Part shown: piece by piece, positions 53,608 to 62,408 of the stretch
Numbering within the stretch: position 1 is the first letter of the stretch
Layout: each line of letters begins with the position of its first letter
From: Streptomyces griseocarneus
GTDB lineage: Bacteria; Actinomycetota; Actinomycetes; Streptomycetales; Streptomycetaceae
NCBI RefSeq assembly: GCF_014655595.1
Contig: NZ_BNBL01000009.1
Coordinates: forward strand, 62,001-126,000
DNA length: 64,000 bases
Direction: 5' to 3'
Translations under genes and position numbers: made by a program
Notes under the pieces: generated by a model
Told to the model about the DNA's origin: nothing
The model's input: only the letters and a program-made list of their open reading frames with translations
Database searches by the model: none

Positions 53608-53812
53608 TTTCGCGTTCCTCGCCGTTGGGGGGTTGTGGTGGAGGAGCGCGTCCGGACGCGTGTGAGGAGCATCGGGTGTTGTCGGGGACTGGTCAACCAG
53701 CTTCAATACGGCGTGAGAGCACGCTGTGAACGGATCGAATCGGATGTGAACAAGCGGTGCCCGTCCATGAGGAATGCGGCACGCCTGGTCACCGGGGCCC
53801 CGACCACCGTTC

Positions 53813-53830
53813 GTGAATATTCACATTCAC
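53813..53830. promoter_or_regulatory. Palindromic candidate operator GTGAAT-ATTCAC-ATTCAC
   Basis: A perfect 12-bp palindrome GTGAATATTCAC (53813-53824) is extended by a further direct half-site ATTCAC (53825-53830). It ends 15 bases before the regulator's ATG and lies in the divergent region with the protease gene. AT content is high for this genome. Confidence 0.6.
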
Positions 53831-53845
53831 GCAAGGAGCGAGCGG

Positions 53846-54787
53846 ATGGCACGCAGCAGCACCGGCGCTGCCGAGGCCGAACTGGCCCAGGCCCTGCGCA
53901 CGGGCCCCTTTCACCTGGCCCTGCGCACGGCCCTTTCGGCCCGCGGGCTGGCCCTGCACCGGGTCCAGCACCGGCTGGCGCAACGCGGGGTCAAGGTCGG
54001 GGTGACGAGCCTGAGTTACTGGCAGCAGGGCGTCCGGCGGCCCCGGCGGGCGGAGTCGCTGCGGGCGGTGCGGATGCTGGAGGAGGTGCTGGACCTGCCC
54101 GCCCAGGCCCTGACCCGGTTACTTTCGGACCCGCCGGCCGGTACGCGCCCGGAGCGCCCGGCCGCGCGCTCGTACCGCACCCTGGTCGAGGAGGCGGGTG
54201 CCGTGGAACGGCTGCTGGCCGAGCTGGAGTCACCCGTCGACGGCGGACTGCACACGGTCTGCCAGCTCGAGCGGGTCTTCATCGGCCCGCACCGGGAGAT
54301 GCGCGAGCGCTCCTCCCACCACGTGGTGCGGGCGCACCGCGACGGGGTGGACCGCTACGTGGCCATCCACCACGGCGACGCCGGCTGCGATCCGGGGCGG
54401 GTGGCCGTGCGGGCGGGCGAGAACTGCCGGGTGGGGCGCGTGCGGTGGCACGCGGCGTCCGGGGTGCTGGTGGCCGAGCTGCTCTTCGACACCCGGCTGC
54501 GCGCCGGCGAGACGCACGTCTTCGGCTACGGCTTCAACGACGGCACGGGCGGCGTCAGCGGCGAGTACGTCCGGGGCTTCAGCTTCGCGGGCGGGCAGTA
54601 CGTGCTGCAGGTGCGCTTCGACGACGACGCCCTGCCCGTCCGCTGCCGCCGCTTCGCCCAGAGCGCGGCGGGCGCGCCCCGGTACGGGCAGCAGGAGCTG
54701 ACCCTGTCGGGGCGGCACCGGGGTGTGCATCTGGTGGAGCAGGGGGTACGGCCGGGAATCCTGGGGATCGCGTGGGACTGGTGCTGA
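53846..54787 (+). CDS. HTH-domain regulator-like protein with an unknown C-terminal domain
   Basis: 313 residues. The N-terminal ~85 residues read as an XRE-like helix-turn-helix (LRTALSARGLALHRVQHRLA, VTSLSYWQQGVRRPRRAESL, MLEEVLDLPAQALTRLL). The remainder (~125-313) is an unrecognised, probably beta-rich domain with ETHVFGYGFNDGTGGVSGEY and YVLQVRFDDDALPVRC, closing GVRPGILGIAWDWC. ATG 53846 has AAGGAG at proper spacing. It is divergent from the papain-like protease pair and may control it. Similar proteins occur in other streptomycetes as I recall, but their ligand is unknown. Confidence 0.82.
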   Translation: MARSSTGAAEAELAQALRTGPFHLALRTALSARGLALHRVQHRLAQRGVKVGVTSLSYWQQGVRRPRRAESLRAVRMLEEVLDLPAQALTRLLSDPPAGTRPERPAARSYRTLVEEAGAVERLLAELESPVDGGLHTVCQLERVFIGPHREMRERSSHHVVRAHRDGVDRYVAIHHGDAGCDPGRVAVRAGENCRVGRVRWHAASGVLVAELLFDTRLRAGETHVFGYGFNDGTGGVSGEYVRGFSFAGGQYVLQVRFDDDALPVRCRRFAQSAAGAPRYGQQELTLSGRHRGVHLVEQGVRPGILGIAWDWC

Positions 54788-54816
54788 GCGTGCGGCCGCC
54801 CCTGTGCCCGCGCGGG

Positions 54817-55248
54817 TCAGGCGTCGGGGCCGGCGATCAGCTTGCCGCCGTCGGCCTTGACGGGCACGGACGGCAGCGGGGCGCCGGCCGGGCCCTGGAG
54901 GACCTTGCCGGTGGCGGCCTCGAACACGCTGCCGTGGCAGGGGCACCGCACCTTGCCGTCCTCGACCTTGTCGACCACGCAGCCGGCGTGGGTGCACACG
55001 GCGCTGAACGCCTTGTACTCCCCCTTGGCGGGCTGGGCGACCACCAGCTTCTCCTCGCGGTAGAGGCGGGCGCCGCCGACCGGGACCTCGCCCTCCGCCC
55101 CGAGGTCCACCGGCGCCGTGGGCGCGGCCGGGCCCCTGGCCCCCGCGCCGCCGGTGCAGGCGGCCGCGCCGAGCCCGGCGGCCCCGGCCAGGGCGGCACC
55201 GCGCAGCACGGTGCGGCGGGACGCCGACGGAACAGCAGGGGAGGACAT
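54817..55248 (-). CDS. Tat-exported Rieske (2Fe-2S) lipoprotein
   Basis: 143-residue extracytoplasmic Rieske protein. A twin-arginine motif (ASRRTVLRG) and lipobox with Cys31 (GAAAC) suggest Tat export and lipidation; a Gly/Ala/Pro linker follows. Cluster ligands are Cys85-x-His87 and Cys102-x2-His105 (VCTHAGC and RCPCHGS), and Cys90 with Cys104 form the disulfide usual in high-potential Rieske proteins. ATG 55248 has TTGGAG upstream. It stands alone, between a HTH gene and a divergent sugar kinase; electron partners are unknown. Confidence 0.93.
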   Translation of the reverse strand: MSSPAVPSASRRTVLRGAALAGAAGLGAAACTGGAGARGPAAPTAPVDLGAEGEVPVGGARLYREEKLVVAQPAKGEYKAFSAVCTHAGCVVDKVEDGKVRCPCHGSVFEAATGKVLQGPAGAPLPSVPVKADGGKLIAGPDA

Positions 55249-55377
55249 GGCGGACTCCAACGGTGATACGGGCGCCCGGCCGGCCCCGGCCGACGGGACG
55301 GGGCGCCGGGACGCGGTGGCACGACGTAGCGACAATACCGGGAGCAATTGCTCCGCCGACCCGAGAGGACTCCCCCT

Positions 55378-56295
55378 GTGATCGTCGTCGCCGGTGAAGC
55401 ACTGATCGACCTCGTGCCGGGCGGGCCCGGAGGCGACGACGGCCTGCCGGCGCTGCTGCCCCGGCGCGGCGGGGGCCCGTACAACACCGCCGTGGCGCTG
55501 GGGCGGCTGGGCACGCCGGCCGCCTTCTGCTCCCGCGTGTCCACGGACGGCTTCGGCGAGGCCCTCCTGGACGGGCTGCGGGCCGCGGGCGTGGACCTCT
55601 CGCTCGTCCAGCGCGGCCCGGAGCCGACGACGCTCGCCGTGGCGGCCGTGGGAGCGGACGGCTCGGCGGGCTACGGCTTCTACGCGGGCGGCACGGCCGA
55701 CCGCCTCTTCGAGCTGCCGGGCCCGCTGCCGGCCGACACCGCGGCCCTGTGCCTGGGGACGTGTTCGCTGGCCCTGGAGCCCGGGGCGAGCGCCTACGAG
55801 GCGCTGCTGCGGCGGGAGGCCCGGCGCGGGGTCTTCACCCTGCTCGACCCCAACGTCCGGCCCGGCGTCATCCCGGACGCCGCCGCCTACCGCGAGCGCT
55901 TCCGCTCCTGGCTGCCGGACGTCCGCCTGCTGAAGCTGTCCGCCGAGGACGCCGCCTGGCTGGGCGGCTCCCCCGCCGACTGGGCGGCCCAGGGTCCGGA
56001 GGCGGTCGTGGTCACCCGGGGCGGCGAGGGGATGTCCGTCCACACCCGCGACGGCCGCACGCATGCCGTCCCGGCCGAGCGCATCGAGGTGACCGACACG
56101 ATCGGCGCGGGCGACACCGTGAACGCGGCGCTGCTGCACCGCCTGGCGGCGGCCGGCGCGCTCTCGCCCGCCGGGCTCGCCTCCCTGGACGCGCCCGCCT
56201 GGACCGCCATCCTGTCCTTCGCGGCCCGCGCGGCGGCCCTGACCTGCGCCCGGGCCGGCGCGGAACCGCCGTACGCGGCGGAGCTGACCGGATAG
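55378..56295 (+). CDS. PfkB-family carbohydrate kinase
   Basis: 305-residue ribokinase-fold kinase. The N-terminus VIVVAGEALIDLVPG, glycine-rich RRGGGPYNTAVALGRLG, LLDPNVRPGVI and the C-terminal signature VTDTIGAGDTVNAALL with catalytic Asp are typical of fructokinase-type enzymes. GTG 55378 follows GAGAGGA by nine bases; a TTG further upstream is less likely. The sugar (fructose is most common) cannot be fixed. It is divergent from the Rieske gene and convergent with uvrA. Confidence 0.9.
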   Translation: MIVVAGEALIDLVPGGPGGDDGLPALLPRRGGGPYNTAVALGRLGTPAAFCSRVSTDGFGEALLDGLRAAGVDLSLVQRGPEPTTLAVAAVGADGSAGYGFYAGGTADRLFELPGPLPADTAALCLGTCSLALEPGASAYEALLRREARRGVFTLLDPNVRPGVIPDAAAYRERFRSWLPDVRLLKLSAEDAAWLGGSPADWAAQGPEAVVVTRGGEGMSVHTRDGRTHAVPAERIEVTDTIGAGDTVNAALLHRLAAAGALSPAGLASLDAPAWTAILSFAARAAALTCARAGAEPPYAAELTG

Positions 56296-56310
56296 CCGGG
56301 AGCCGGGGAA

Positions 56311-56337
56311 GGGGCGGGGCTGTCGAAGCCCCGCCCC
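56311..56337. terminator. Bidirectional hairpin between kinase and uvrA
   Basis: GGGGCGGGGCT (56311-56321) pairs perfectly with AGCCCCGCCCC (56327-56337), loop GTCGA. It lies 15 bp past the kinase stop and 27 bp past the uvrA stop. Confidence 0.85.
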
Positions 56338-56364
56338 CGCCGTGACGGCGAGCACCCCGCGCGG

Positions 56365-59300
56365 CTACGCCTTGCGCGCCCGGGCGGTCTTCTTCGCCGC
56401 GCCGGCGGTCTTGGCGGCCGTCTTCTTGGCCGCGCCGGTCCTGGCCGAGACGGTCTTCTTGGCGGCCGTCTTCGCCGCCACCGTCTTCTTCGCGGGCGCC
56501 TTCTTCGCCGTCTTCCGGGCCGGCGGCGCGTCGCTGACGCGGTCCGCCAGGATGTCCCGCAGGAACTTTCCGGTGTGGCTGGCCGGGACCGACGCGACCT
56601 CCTCCGGCGTGCCCTCGGCGACCACCAGGCCACCGCCCGCGCCGCCCTCGGGGCCCATGTCGACGACCCAGTCGGCGGTCTTGATCACATCGAGGTTGTG
56701 CTCGATGACGATCACGGTGTTGCCCTTGTCGACCAGGCCCGACAGCACGGTGATCAGCTTGCTGATGTCCTCGAAGTGCAGACCGGTCGTCGGCTCGTCG
56801 AGGACGTAGACCGTGCGCCCGGTGGAGCGCTTCTGCAGCTCGCTCGCGAGCTTCACCCGCTGCGCCTCGCCGCCGGAGAGCGTCGGCGCGGACTGCCCGA
56901 GCCGGACGTAGCCCAGGCCCACCTCGTGCAGCGTGCGCAGGTGGCGCGCGATCGTCGGCACGGCCTCGAAGAACTCGAGCGCCTCCTCGATCGGCATGTC
57001 CAGCACCTCGGCGATGGACTTGCCCTTGTAGTGGACCTCCAGGGTCTCCCGGTTGTAGCGCGCGCCGTGGCAGACCTCGCACGGCACGTACACGTCCGGC
57101 AGGAAGTTCATCTCGATCTTGATGGTGCCGTCGCCGGAGCAGTTCTCGCAGCGGCCGCCCTTGACGTTGAAGGAGAATCGGCCGGGCAGGTAACCCCGGA
57201 CCTTCGCCTCCATCGTCTCGGCGAAGAGCTTGCGGACGTGGTCGAAGACGCCGGTGTACGTGGCCGGGTTGGAGCGCGGCGTACGGCCGATGGGCGACTG
57301 GTCGACGTGCACGACCTTGTCGACCAGCTCGTCGCCGTCCACGCGCGTGTGCCGGCCGGGCACTGCCCGCGCGGCGTTGAGCTCACGCGCCAGGTGGGTG
57401 TAGAGGATGTCGTTGACCAGCGTCGACTTGCCCGAGCCCGAGACGCCCGTGACGGCCGTGAGCACCCCGAGCGGGAAGGACACGTCGATGTCGCGCAGGT
57501 TGTTCTCCCGGGCGCCGCGCACGGTCAGCCGGCGCGCGGGGTCCACGGGACGGCGCACGTCCGGCGTGGCGATGGACCTCTTGCCGGACAGGTACTGCCC
57601 GGTCATCGAGGCCTCGCTGCTCAGCAGCTCCTTGAGGGGACCGCTGTGGACGACCTTGCCGCCGTGCTCACCGGCGCCGGGGCCGATGTCGACGACCCAG
57701 TCGGCGACCTTGATGGTGTCCTCGTCGTGCTCGACGACGATGAGGGTGTTGCCCATGTCGCGCAGGCGGACGAGGGTCTCGATGAGGCGGTGGTTGTCGC
57801 GCTGGTGCAGGCCGATGGAGGGCTCGTCGAGGACGTAGAGCACACCCACCAGGCCGGAGCCGATCTGCGTGGCCAGGCGGATGCGCTGGGCCTCGCCGCC
57901 GGAGAGCGTGCCGGCCGCGCGGTTGAGCGAGAGGTAGTCCAGGCCGACGTCGACCAGGAACCTCAGCCGTTCGTTGACCTCCTTGAGCACCCGCTCGGCG
58001 ATCTTCTTCTCACGGCCGGTGAGCTTCATGTCGCGCAGGAAGTCGGCGCAGTCGCTGATCGACATCGCGGAGACCTCCGCGATCGAGCGGCCCTGCACGG
58101 TGACCGCGAGGACGATCGGCTTCAGGCGCGTGCCCTCACAGGTCGGGCAGTTCACCTCGCGCATGTAGCCCTCGAAGCGCTCGCGGCTGGAGTCGCTCTC
58201 GGCCTCGGAGTGGCGCCGCTTGACGAACGGCACCGCTCCCTCGAAGGCGGTGGTGTACGCGCGCTCGCGGCCGTAGCGGTTGCGGTAGCGCACCTCGATC
58301 TGCGTCTTGTGGCCGTTGAGCAGGGCCTTCTTGGCCCGCTGGGGCAGCCCCGCCCAGGGGATGTCCGTACGGAAGCCCAGGGCGTCGGCGAGCGCCCCGA
58401 CCAGGCGGCTGAAGTAGTCCTTGGTGTGGCCGTGCGACCAGGGGCTGATCGCGCCCTCGTCGAGGGACTTGTCCTCGTCCGGGACGATCAGCTCGGGGTC
58501 GACCTCCATGCGCGTGCCGATGCCGGTGCAGTCGGGGCAGGCGCCGAAGGGGGAGTTGAAGGAGAACGAGCGCGGCTCGAGCTCCTCGAAGGACAGGTCG
58601 TCGTACGGGCAGTAGAGGTGCTCGGAGAACATCCGCTCACGCTCGGGGTCGTCCTCGGCGAGGTCGACGAAGTCGAGGATCACCATGCCGCCGGACAGGC
58701 CCAGCGCCGTCTCGACGGAGTCGGTCAGCCGGCGCTTGGCGCTCTCCTTGACGGTGAGGCGGTCGACGACCACCTCGATGGTGTGCTTCTCCTGCTTCTT
58801 CAGCTTCGGCGGGTCGGTGAGCTGGATCGTCTCGCCGTCGACCCGGGCCCGGCTGTAGCCCTTGGTCTGGAGGTCGGCGAAGAGATCGACGAACTCACCC
58901 TTGCGCTCGCGCACCAGCGGGGAGAGCACCTGGAAGCGGCTGCCCTCGGGAAGCTCCAGCACCCTGTCCACGATGGCCTGCGGCGACTGGCGGGAGATGG
59001 GCCGCGCGCACTCGGGGCAGTGCGGCTTGCCGATCCGGGCGAAGAGCAGGCGGAGGTAGTCGTAGACCTCGGTGATGGTGCCGACCGTGGAGCGCGGGTT
59101 GCGCGAGGTCGACTTCTGGTCGATGGAGACGGCCGGGGACAGGCCCTCGATGAAGTCCACATCGGGCTTGTCCATCTGGCCGAGGAACTGCCGTGCGTAG
59201 GAGGAGAGCGACTCAACGTAGCGGCGCTGCCCCTCGGCGAAGATCGTGTCGAACGCGAGCGACGACTTGCCCGACCCCGAGAGCCCGGTGAAGACGATGA

Positions 59301-59379
59301 GGGAGTCACGCGGGAGGTCGAGCGAGACGTTCTTGAGATTGTGCTCGCGAGCGCCACGGACGATGAGACGGTCAGCCAC
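56365..59379 (-). CDS. uvrA: Excinuclease ABC subunit UvrA with a Lys/Ala-rich tail
   Basis: 1004-residue damage-recognition ATPase of nucleotide excision repair. Two ABC modules are visible, each with a Walker A (GLSGSGKSSL and GVSGSGKSTL) and signature LSGGEAQR. Zinc-finger pairs include CPECARPIS, CPTCEGTRLKP and CENCSGDG with CEVCHGARY. The last ~50 residues are a basic low-complexity tail of KKT/AAK units ending KKTARARKA, absent from most bacterial UvrA. GTG 59379 (ADRLIVRGAREHNL) is chosen by family N-terminus, with GAAAGGT ten bases upstream. Confidence 0.97.
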   Translation of the reverse strand: MADRLIVRGAREHNLKNVSLDLPRDSLIVFTGLSGSGKSSLAFDTIFAEGQRRYVESLSSYARQFLGQMDKPDVDFIEGLSPAVSIDQKSTSRNPRSTVGTITEVYDYLRLLFARIGKPHCPECARPISRQSPQAIVDRVLELPEGSRFQVLSPLVRERKGEFVDLFADLQTKGYSRARVDGETIQLTDPPKLKKQEKHTIEVVVDRLTVKESAKRRLTDSVETALGLSGGMVILDFVDLAEDDPERERMFSEHLYCPYDDLSFEELEPRSFSFNSPFGACPDCTGIGTRMEVDPELIVPDEDKSLDEGAISPWSHGHTKDYFSRLVGALADALGFRTDIPWAGLPQRAKKALLNGHKTQIEVRYRNRYGRERAYTTAFEGAVPFVKRRHSEAESDSSRERFEGYMREVNCPTCEGTRLKPIVLAVTVQGRSIAEVSAMSISDCADFLRDMKLTGREKKIAERVLKEVNERLRFLVDVGLDYLSLNRAAGTLSGGEAQRIRLATQIGSGLVGVLYVLDEPSIGLHQRDNHRLIETLVRLRDMGNTLIVVEHDEDTIKVADWVVDIGPGAGEHGGKVVHSGPLKELLSSEASMTGQYLSGKRSIATPDVRRPVDPARRLTVRGARENNLRDIDVSFPLGVLTAVTGVSGSGKSTLVNDILYTHLARELNAARAVPGRHTRVDGDELVDKVVHVDQSPIGRTPRSNPATYTGVFDHVRKLFAETMEAKVRGYLPGRFSFNVKGGRCENCSGDGTIKIEMNFLPDVYVPCEVCHGARYNRETLEVHYKGKSIAEVLDMPIEEALEFFEAVPTIARHLRTLHEVGLGYVRLGQSAPTLSGGEAQRVKLASELQKRSTGRTVYVLDEPTTGLHFEDISKLITVLSGLVDKGNTVIVIEHNLDVIKTADWVVDMGPEGGAGGGLVVAEGTPEEVASVPASHTGKFLRDILADRVSDAPPARKTAKKAPAKKTVAAKTAAKKTVSARTGAAKKTAAKTAGAAKKTARARKA

Positions 59380-59550
59380 GCGGGTCGGCACCTTTCGTGA
59401 GGATCGGCTCTGGAGAGCGGTGCGGGGGTGGGCCGCGGCCCCTCGATCCAGAGTACGGGGGGCGTCTGACAACCACGGGCCACCCGGATGTCGTAAGCGA
59501 TGCCACCCACGAGCCTATAGCACGCATATTCGATTTACGGCGGAGAGGCG

Positions 59551-59570
59551 ACTCCTTCACTCGAAGGAGT
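59551..59570 (+). promoter_or_regulatory. 8-bp inverted repeat upstream of the isomerase gene
   Basis: ACTCCTTC (59551-59558) and GAAGGAGT (59563-59570) flank ACTC, 21 bases before the ATG at 59592. The right arm holds an AAGGAG sequence, so the stem could mask a ribosome site or act as an operator in the 212-bp divergent region with uvrA. Confidence 0.5.
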
Positions 59571-59591
59571 GGCGGAGCTATCGTCGGCCGC

Positions 59592-60278
59592 ATGAGTGAT
59601 CATGTGCACGACCTGAACGCCGTACGTGAGGCGACCGACCGGCTGCTCTCCGCACTCGCCGGCCTGGACAACGCCGCTCTGGCCGGGCCGTCACGGCTCC
59701 CCGGCTGGACCCGCGGCCACCTCCTGGCCCACCTCGCCCGCAACGCCGACGCCCTGGTGAACGTGCTGGAGGGGCGCCCCATGTACACCAGCGGCGAGGC
59801 CCGCGACGCCGACATCGAGCGGGACGCCCCGCGCCCCCTCGACGTCCAGATCGCCGACCTGCGCGAGAGCACCGAGGGCTTCGTCCGGGCGGCCACCGCG
59901 CCCGCCGACTGGAGCCGCACCGTCTTCATGCGCAACGGCGTCACCGAGAAGGCCTCCCGCATCCCCTTCCGCCGGCTCATGGAGGTCGAGCTGCACCACG
60001 TCGACCTCGGCATCGGCTACGAGCTGGAGGACCTGCCGGACGCGTTCACCGCCGGCGAGATCGAGTTCCTCACCGACCGCTTCTCGGGCAACCCCGCCGT
60101 GCCGGCGATCCGGGTGGCCGCCACCGACGGCCGGCAGTGGCGCACCGGCCGCGCGGACGGCGAGGTGCTGACCGTCACCGGGCCGGCGGCCGGGCTGCTG
60201 GGCTGGCTGGCCGGGCGACGCGACGGCACGGGGCTCGAAACGGGTGGCGCTCCGCTGCCCGTTCTGCCCGCGCTATAG
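59592..60278 (+). CDS. Maleylpyruvate isomerase-family mycothiol-dependent enzyme
   Basis: 228-residue DinB-like protein. The family N-terminal metal region is SRLPGWTRGHLLAHLARNAD (~38-57), with further His in LMEVELHHVDLGIGY (~130-144), giving the usual three-His metal site; the C-terminal part has the MDMPI-type AGLLGWLAGR. Members use mycothiol in place of glutathione. ATG 59592 begins the conserved start MSDHVHDLNAVREATDRLL. The stop is 10 bp before the metallo-beta-lactamase gene, so the two likely act together in thiol-dependent detoxification. Confidence 0.88.
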   Translation: MSDHVHDLNAVREATDRLLSALAGLDNAALAGPSRLPGWTRGHLLAHLARNADALVNVLEGRPMYTSGEARDADIERDAPRPLDVQIADLRESTEGFVRAATAPADWSRTVFMRNGVTEKASRIPFRRLMEVELHHVDLGIGYELEDLPDAFTAGEIEFLTDRFSGNPAVPAIRVAATDGRQWRTGRADGEVLTVTGPAAGLLGWLAGRRDGTGLETGGAPLPVLPAL

Positions 60279-60288
60279 GGTGAACGCC

Positions 60289-60945
60289 ATGACGTACAGC
60301 GGAGTGGTAGAGGTCGGCGGACCTGCGGACGTACACGAGTTGGCCGATCTGATGATCTCCAAGGTCGCGGTCGGACCGATGAACAACAACGCCTATCTGC
60401 TGCGCTGCCGCGCAACCGACGAGCAGTTGCTGATCGACGCCGCCGCGGAGCCGCACACCCTGCTCTCGCTGATCGGCGACAGCGGCATCGCCTCGGTGGT
60501 CACGACCCATCAGCACGCCGACCACTGGGGCGCGCTGCGCGAGGTGGTCGACGCCACCGGCGCCCGCACCTACGCCGGCCGGCACGACGCCGAGGGCATT
60601 CCGGTGCCCACCGACGTGCTCGTCGAGGACGGCGACGTCGTCCGCGTCGGCCGCGTGGAGCTGACGGCCCGCCACCTCGTGGGCCACACCCCGGGCAGCA
60701 TCGCCCTGGTGTACGACGACCCGCACGGCCACGCGCACGTCTTCACCGGCGACTGCCTCTTCCCCGGCGGCGTGGGCAACACCCACGACGACCCCAAGGC
60801 CTTCGCCAGCCTCCTCGACGACGTCGAGACCAAGATCTTCGGTGAACTCACCGACGAGACCTGGGTCTACCCCGGCCACGGCAACGACACCACGCTCGGC
60901 GCCGAGCGCCCCCACCTCGCGGAGTGGCGCGAGCGCGGCTGGTGA
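60289..60945 (+). CDS. Metallo-beta-lactamase-fold hydrolase (glyoxalase II-like)
   Basis: 218-residue MBL-fold enzyme with the full metal set: THQHADHWG (HxHxDH), His in VGHTPGSIALV, Asp in FTGDCLFPGG and the closing YPGHGNDTTLG. The last motif and the size resemble glyoxalase II-type thioesterases, so hydrolysis of a mycothiol thioester is a reasonable guess given its upstream partner. ATG 60289 lies 10 bp after that gene. It ends at a hairpin. Confidence 0.88.
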   Translation: MTYSGVVEVGGPADVHELADLMISKVAVGPMNNNAYLLRCRATDEQLLIDAAAEPHTLLSLIGDSGIASVVTTHQHADHWGALREVVDATGARTYAGRHDAEGIPVPTDVLVEDGDVVRVGRVELTARHLVGHTPGSIALVYDDPHGHAHVFTGDCLFPGGVGNTHDDPKAFASLLDDVETKIFGELTDETWVYPGHGNDTTLGAERPHLAEWRERGW

Positions 60946-60968
60946 CACCGGGCACGGGCCCGCGGTAG

Positions 60969-60999
60969 CGCGCCGTCCGCACGACAGGCGGACGGCGCG
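60969..60999 (+). terminator. Hairpin terminator after the MBL gene
   Basis: CGCGCCGTCCG (60969-60979) and CGGACGGCGCG (60989-60999) form an 11-bp perfect stem with a 9-base loop, 23 bp past the stop. Confidence 0.82.
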
Positions 61000-61092
61000 A
61001 TTCCGTCGCGCCCCGCCAACGCTTCCTTCACGCTCCCGCTTCCGGCCGAACGCACCCGTTTCCCGGGGTCCCGGGCGGAAGTTGGGCCGTAC

Positions 61093-62406
61093 ATGAATCG
61101 TGACCGTTCCCCGGCCATGTTCCGCCTGGCGGCCGCCTCCATGGCCGGCACCGCCATCGAGTTCTACGACTTCTTCGCCTACGGCACCGCGGCCGCGCTC
61201 GTCCTGGGCCGGCTGTTCTTCCCCGGCGCCTCCCCCCTCGTCGGCACCCTCGCCGCCTTCGGCACCTTCGGCGTCGGATTCATCGCCCGCCCGTTGGGCT
61301 CGATGCTCTTCGGCCACATCGGCGACCGCCTGGGCCGCCGCCCGGTGCTCATCTCCTCACTGCTGCTGACCGGCCTCGCCACCGTCGCGGTCGGCTTCGT
61401 GCCCACCTACGGCGACATCGGCATCGCCGCGCCCGTGCTGCTCCTCCTCCTGCGCTTCCTGCAGGGGCTGGGCCTCGGCGGCGAATGGGGCGGCGCCGTG
61501 CTGCTGACCGCCGAACACGCCCCCGCCCACCGCCGCGCGCTGTGGGCGAGCTTCCCCCAGGTCGGCCCCGCCCTCGGCTTCCTGCTCGCCAACGGCATCA
61601 CCCTGACCCTTTCGGCCACCCTGACGGACGCGCAGTTCCTGTCCTGGGGCTGGCGCGTACCGTTCTGGGCCGCCGGCGTCCTGGCCGCACTGGGCCTGCT
61701 GCTGCGCGGCCGGCTCACCGAGACCCCCGACTTCCGCAAGCTGGCCGACGGCGACACCCTCGCCACGCTCCCCCTGGCCGAGGTCGTCCGCGACCACTGG
61801 CGGCTGCTCCTGCTCACCGCCGGGGCGCTGTCGTTCGGCTACGCCGTCTTCTACGCGGTCACCACCTGGTCCCTGACCTACGGCACCGAACGGCTAGGCA
61901 TCGACCGGACGGTCATGCTCGGCTGCGCCATGGCGGCGGTCACCGCCCAGGGCGCGACCACCCCGCTGGTCGCCCTCCTCTCCGACCGCTACGGACGCCG
62001 CCCGCTGTGCCTGGCCGGCTGCGCCGCCGTCACGCTGTGGATGTTTCCGCTGGTCGGCCTCCTGCAGTCCGGCCGCCCCGCCCTGATGCTGCTGGGCTTC
62101 GTCGTCGCCATGCTGGCTTTCGGCACTGCCTTCGGCTGCGTCGGCGCCTACCTCCCCGAGCTGTTCGAGGCCAGGGTGCGCTGCACGGGCGCGGCCGTCG
62201 GCTACAACCTGGCGGGCATCCTGGGCGGCGCCGTGACCCCACTGGTCGCCACGGCCGCGGCCCGGGGCAGCGGGACGCCCTGGGGCGTCGCGGCCTATCT
62301 GTCCGGCGTCGCCCTGCTCAGCATGGCCTGCTTCCTGCTGCTGCCCGAGACCCGCCCCGCGCCCGCCGTGCCCCCCGCCGCCGCCACCGGGACCGCCCCT
62401 GCCTGA
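61093..62406 (+). CDS. MFS transporter, metabolite:H+ symporter (MHS) family
   Basis: 437-residue inner-membrane transporter with about 12 transmembrane segments. The MHS marks are present: GTAIEFYDFFAYGTAAAL in helix 1, FGVGFIARPLGSMLFGHIGDRLGRRP between helices 2 and 3 (read in parts), RFLQGLGLGGEWGGAVLL, and LSDRYGRRPLCLAG after helix 7-8. Family members carry shikimate, proline/betaine, citrate or ketoglutarate. The substrate is not predictable. It follows a terminator by about 93 bp and ends before an 11-bp tandem repeat. Confidence 0.9.
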   Translation: MNRDRSPAMFRLAAASMAGTAIEFYDFFAYGTAAALVLGRLFFPGASPLVGTLAAFGTFGVGFIARPLGSMLFGHIGDRLGRRPVLISSLLLTGLATVAVGFVPTYGDIGIAAPVLLLLLRFLQGLGLGGEWGGAVLLTAEHAPAHRRALWASFPQVGPALGFLLANGITLTLSATLTDAQFLSWGWRVPFWAAGVLAALGLLLRGRLTETPDFRKLADGDTLATLPLAEVVRDHWRLLLLTAGALSFGYAVFYAVTTWSLTYGTERLGIDRTVMLGCAMAAVTAQGATTPLVALLSDRYGRRPLCLAGCAAVTLWMFPLVGLLQSGRPALMLLGFVVAMLAFGTAFGCVGAYLPELFEARVRCTGAAVGYNLAGILGGAVTPLVATAAARGSGTPWGVAAYLSGVALLSMACFLLLPETRPAPAVPPAAATGTAPA

Positions 62407-62408
62407 GC

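Noticed and set aside
56575..59400. A 941-codon frame antisense to uvrA
   Set aside because: UvrA is complete on the minus strand; the antisense frame is a codon-bias shadow.
59380..59591. LexA (SOS) box before uvrA
   Set aside because: No GAAC-N4-GTTC type element was found in the divergent region by eye; the nearby CGAATATGCG does not match.
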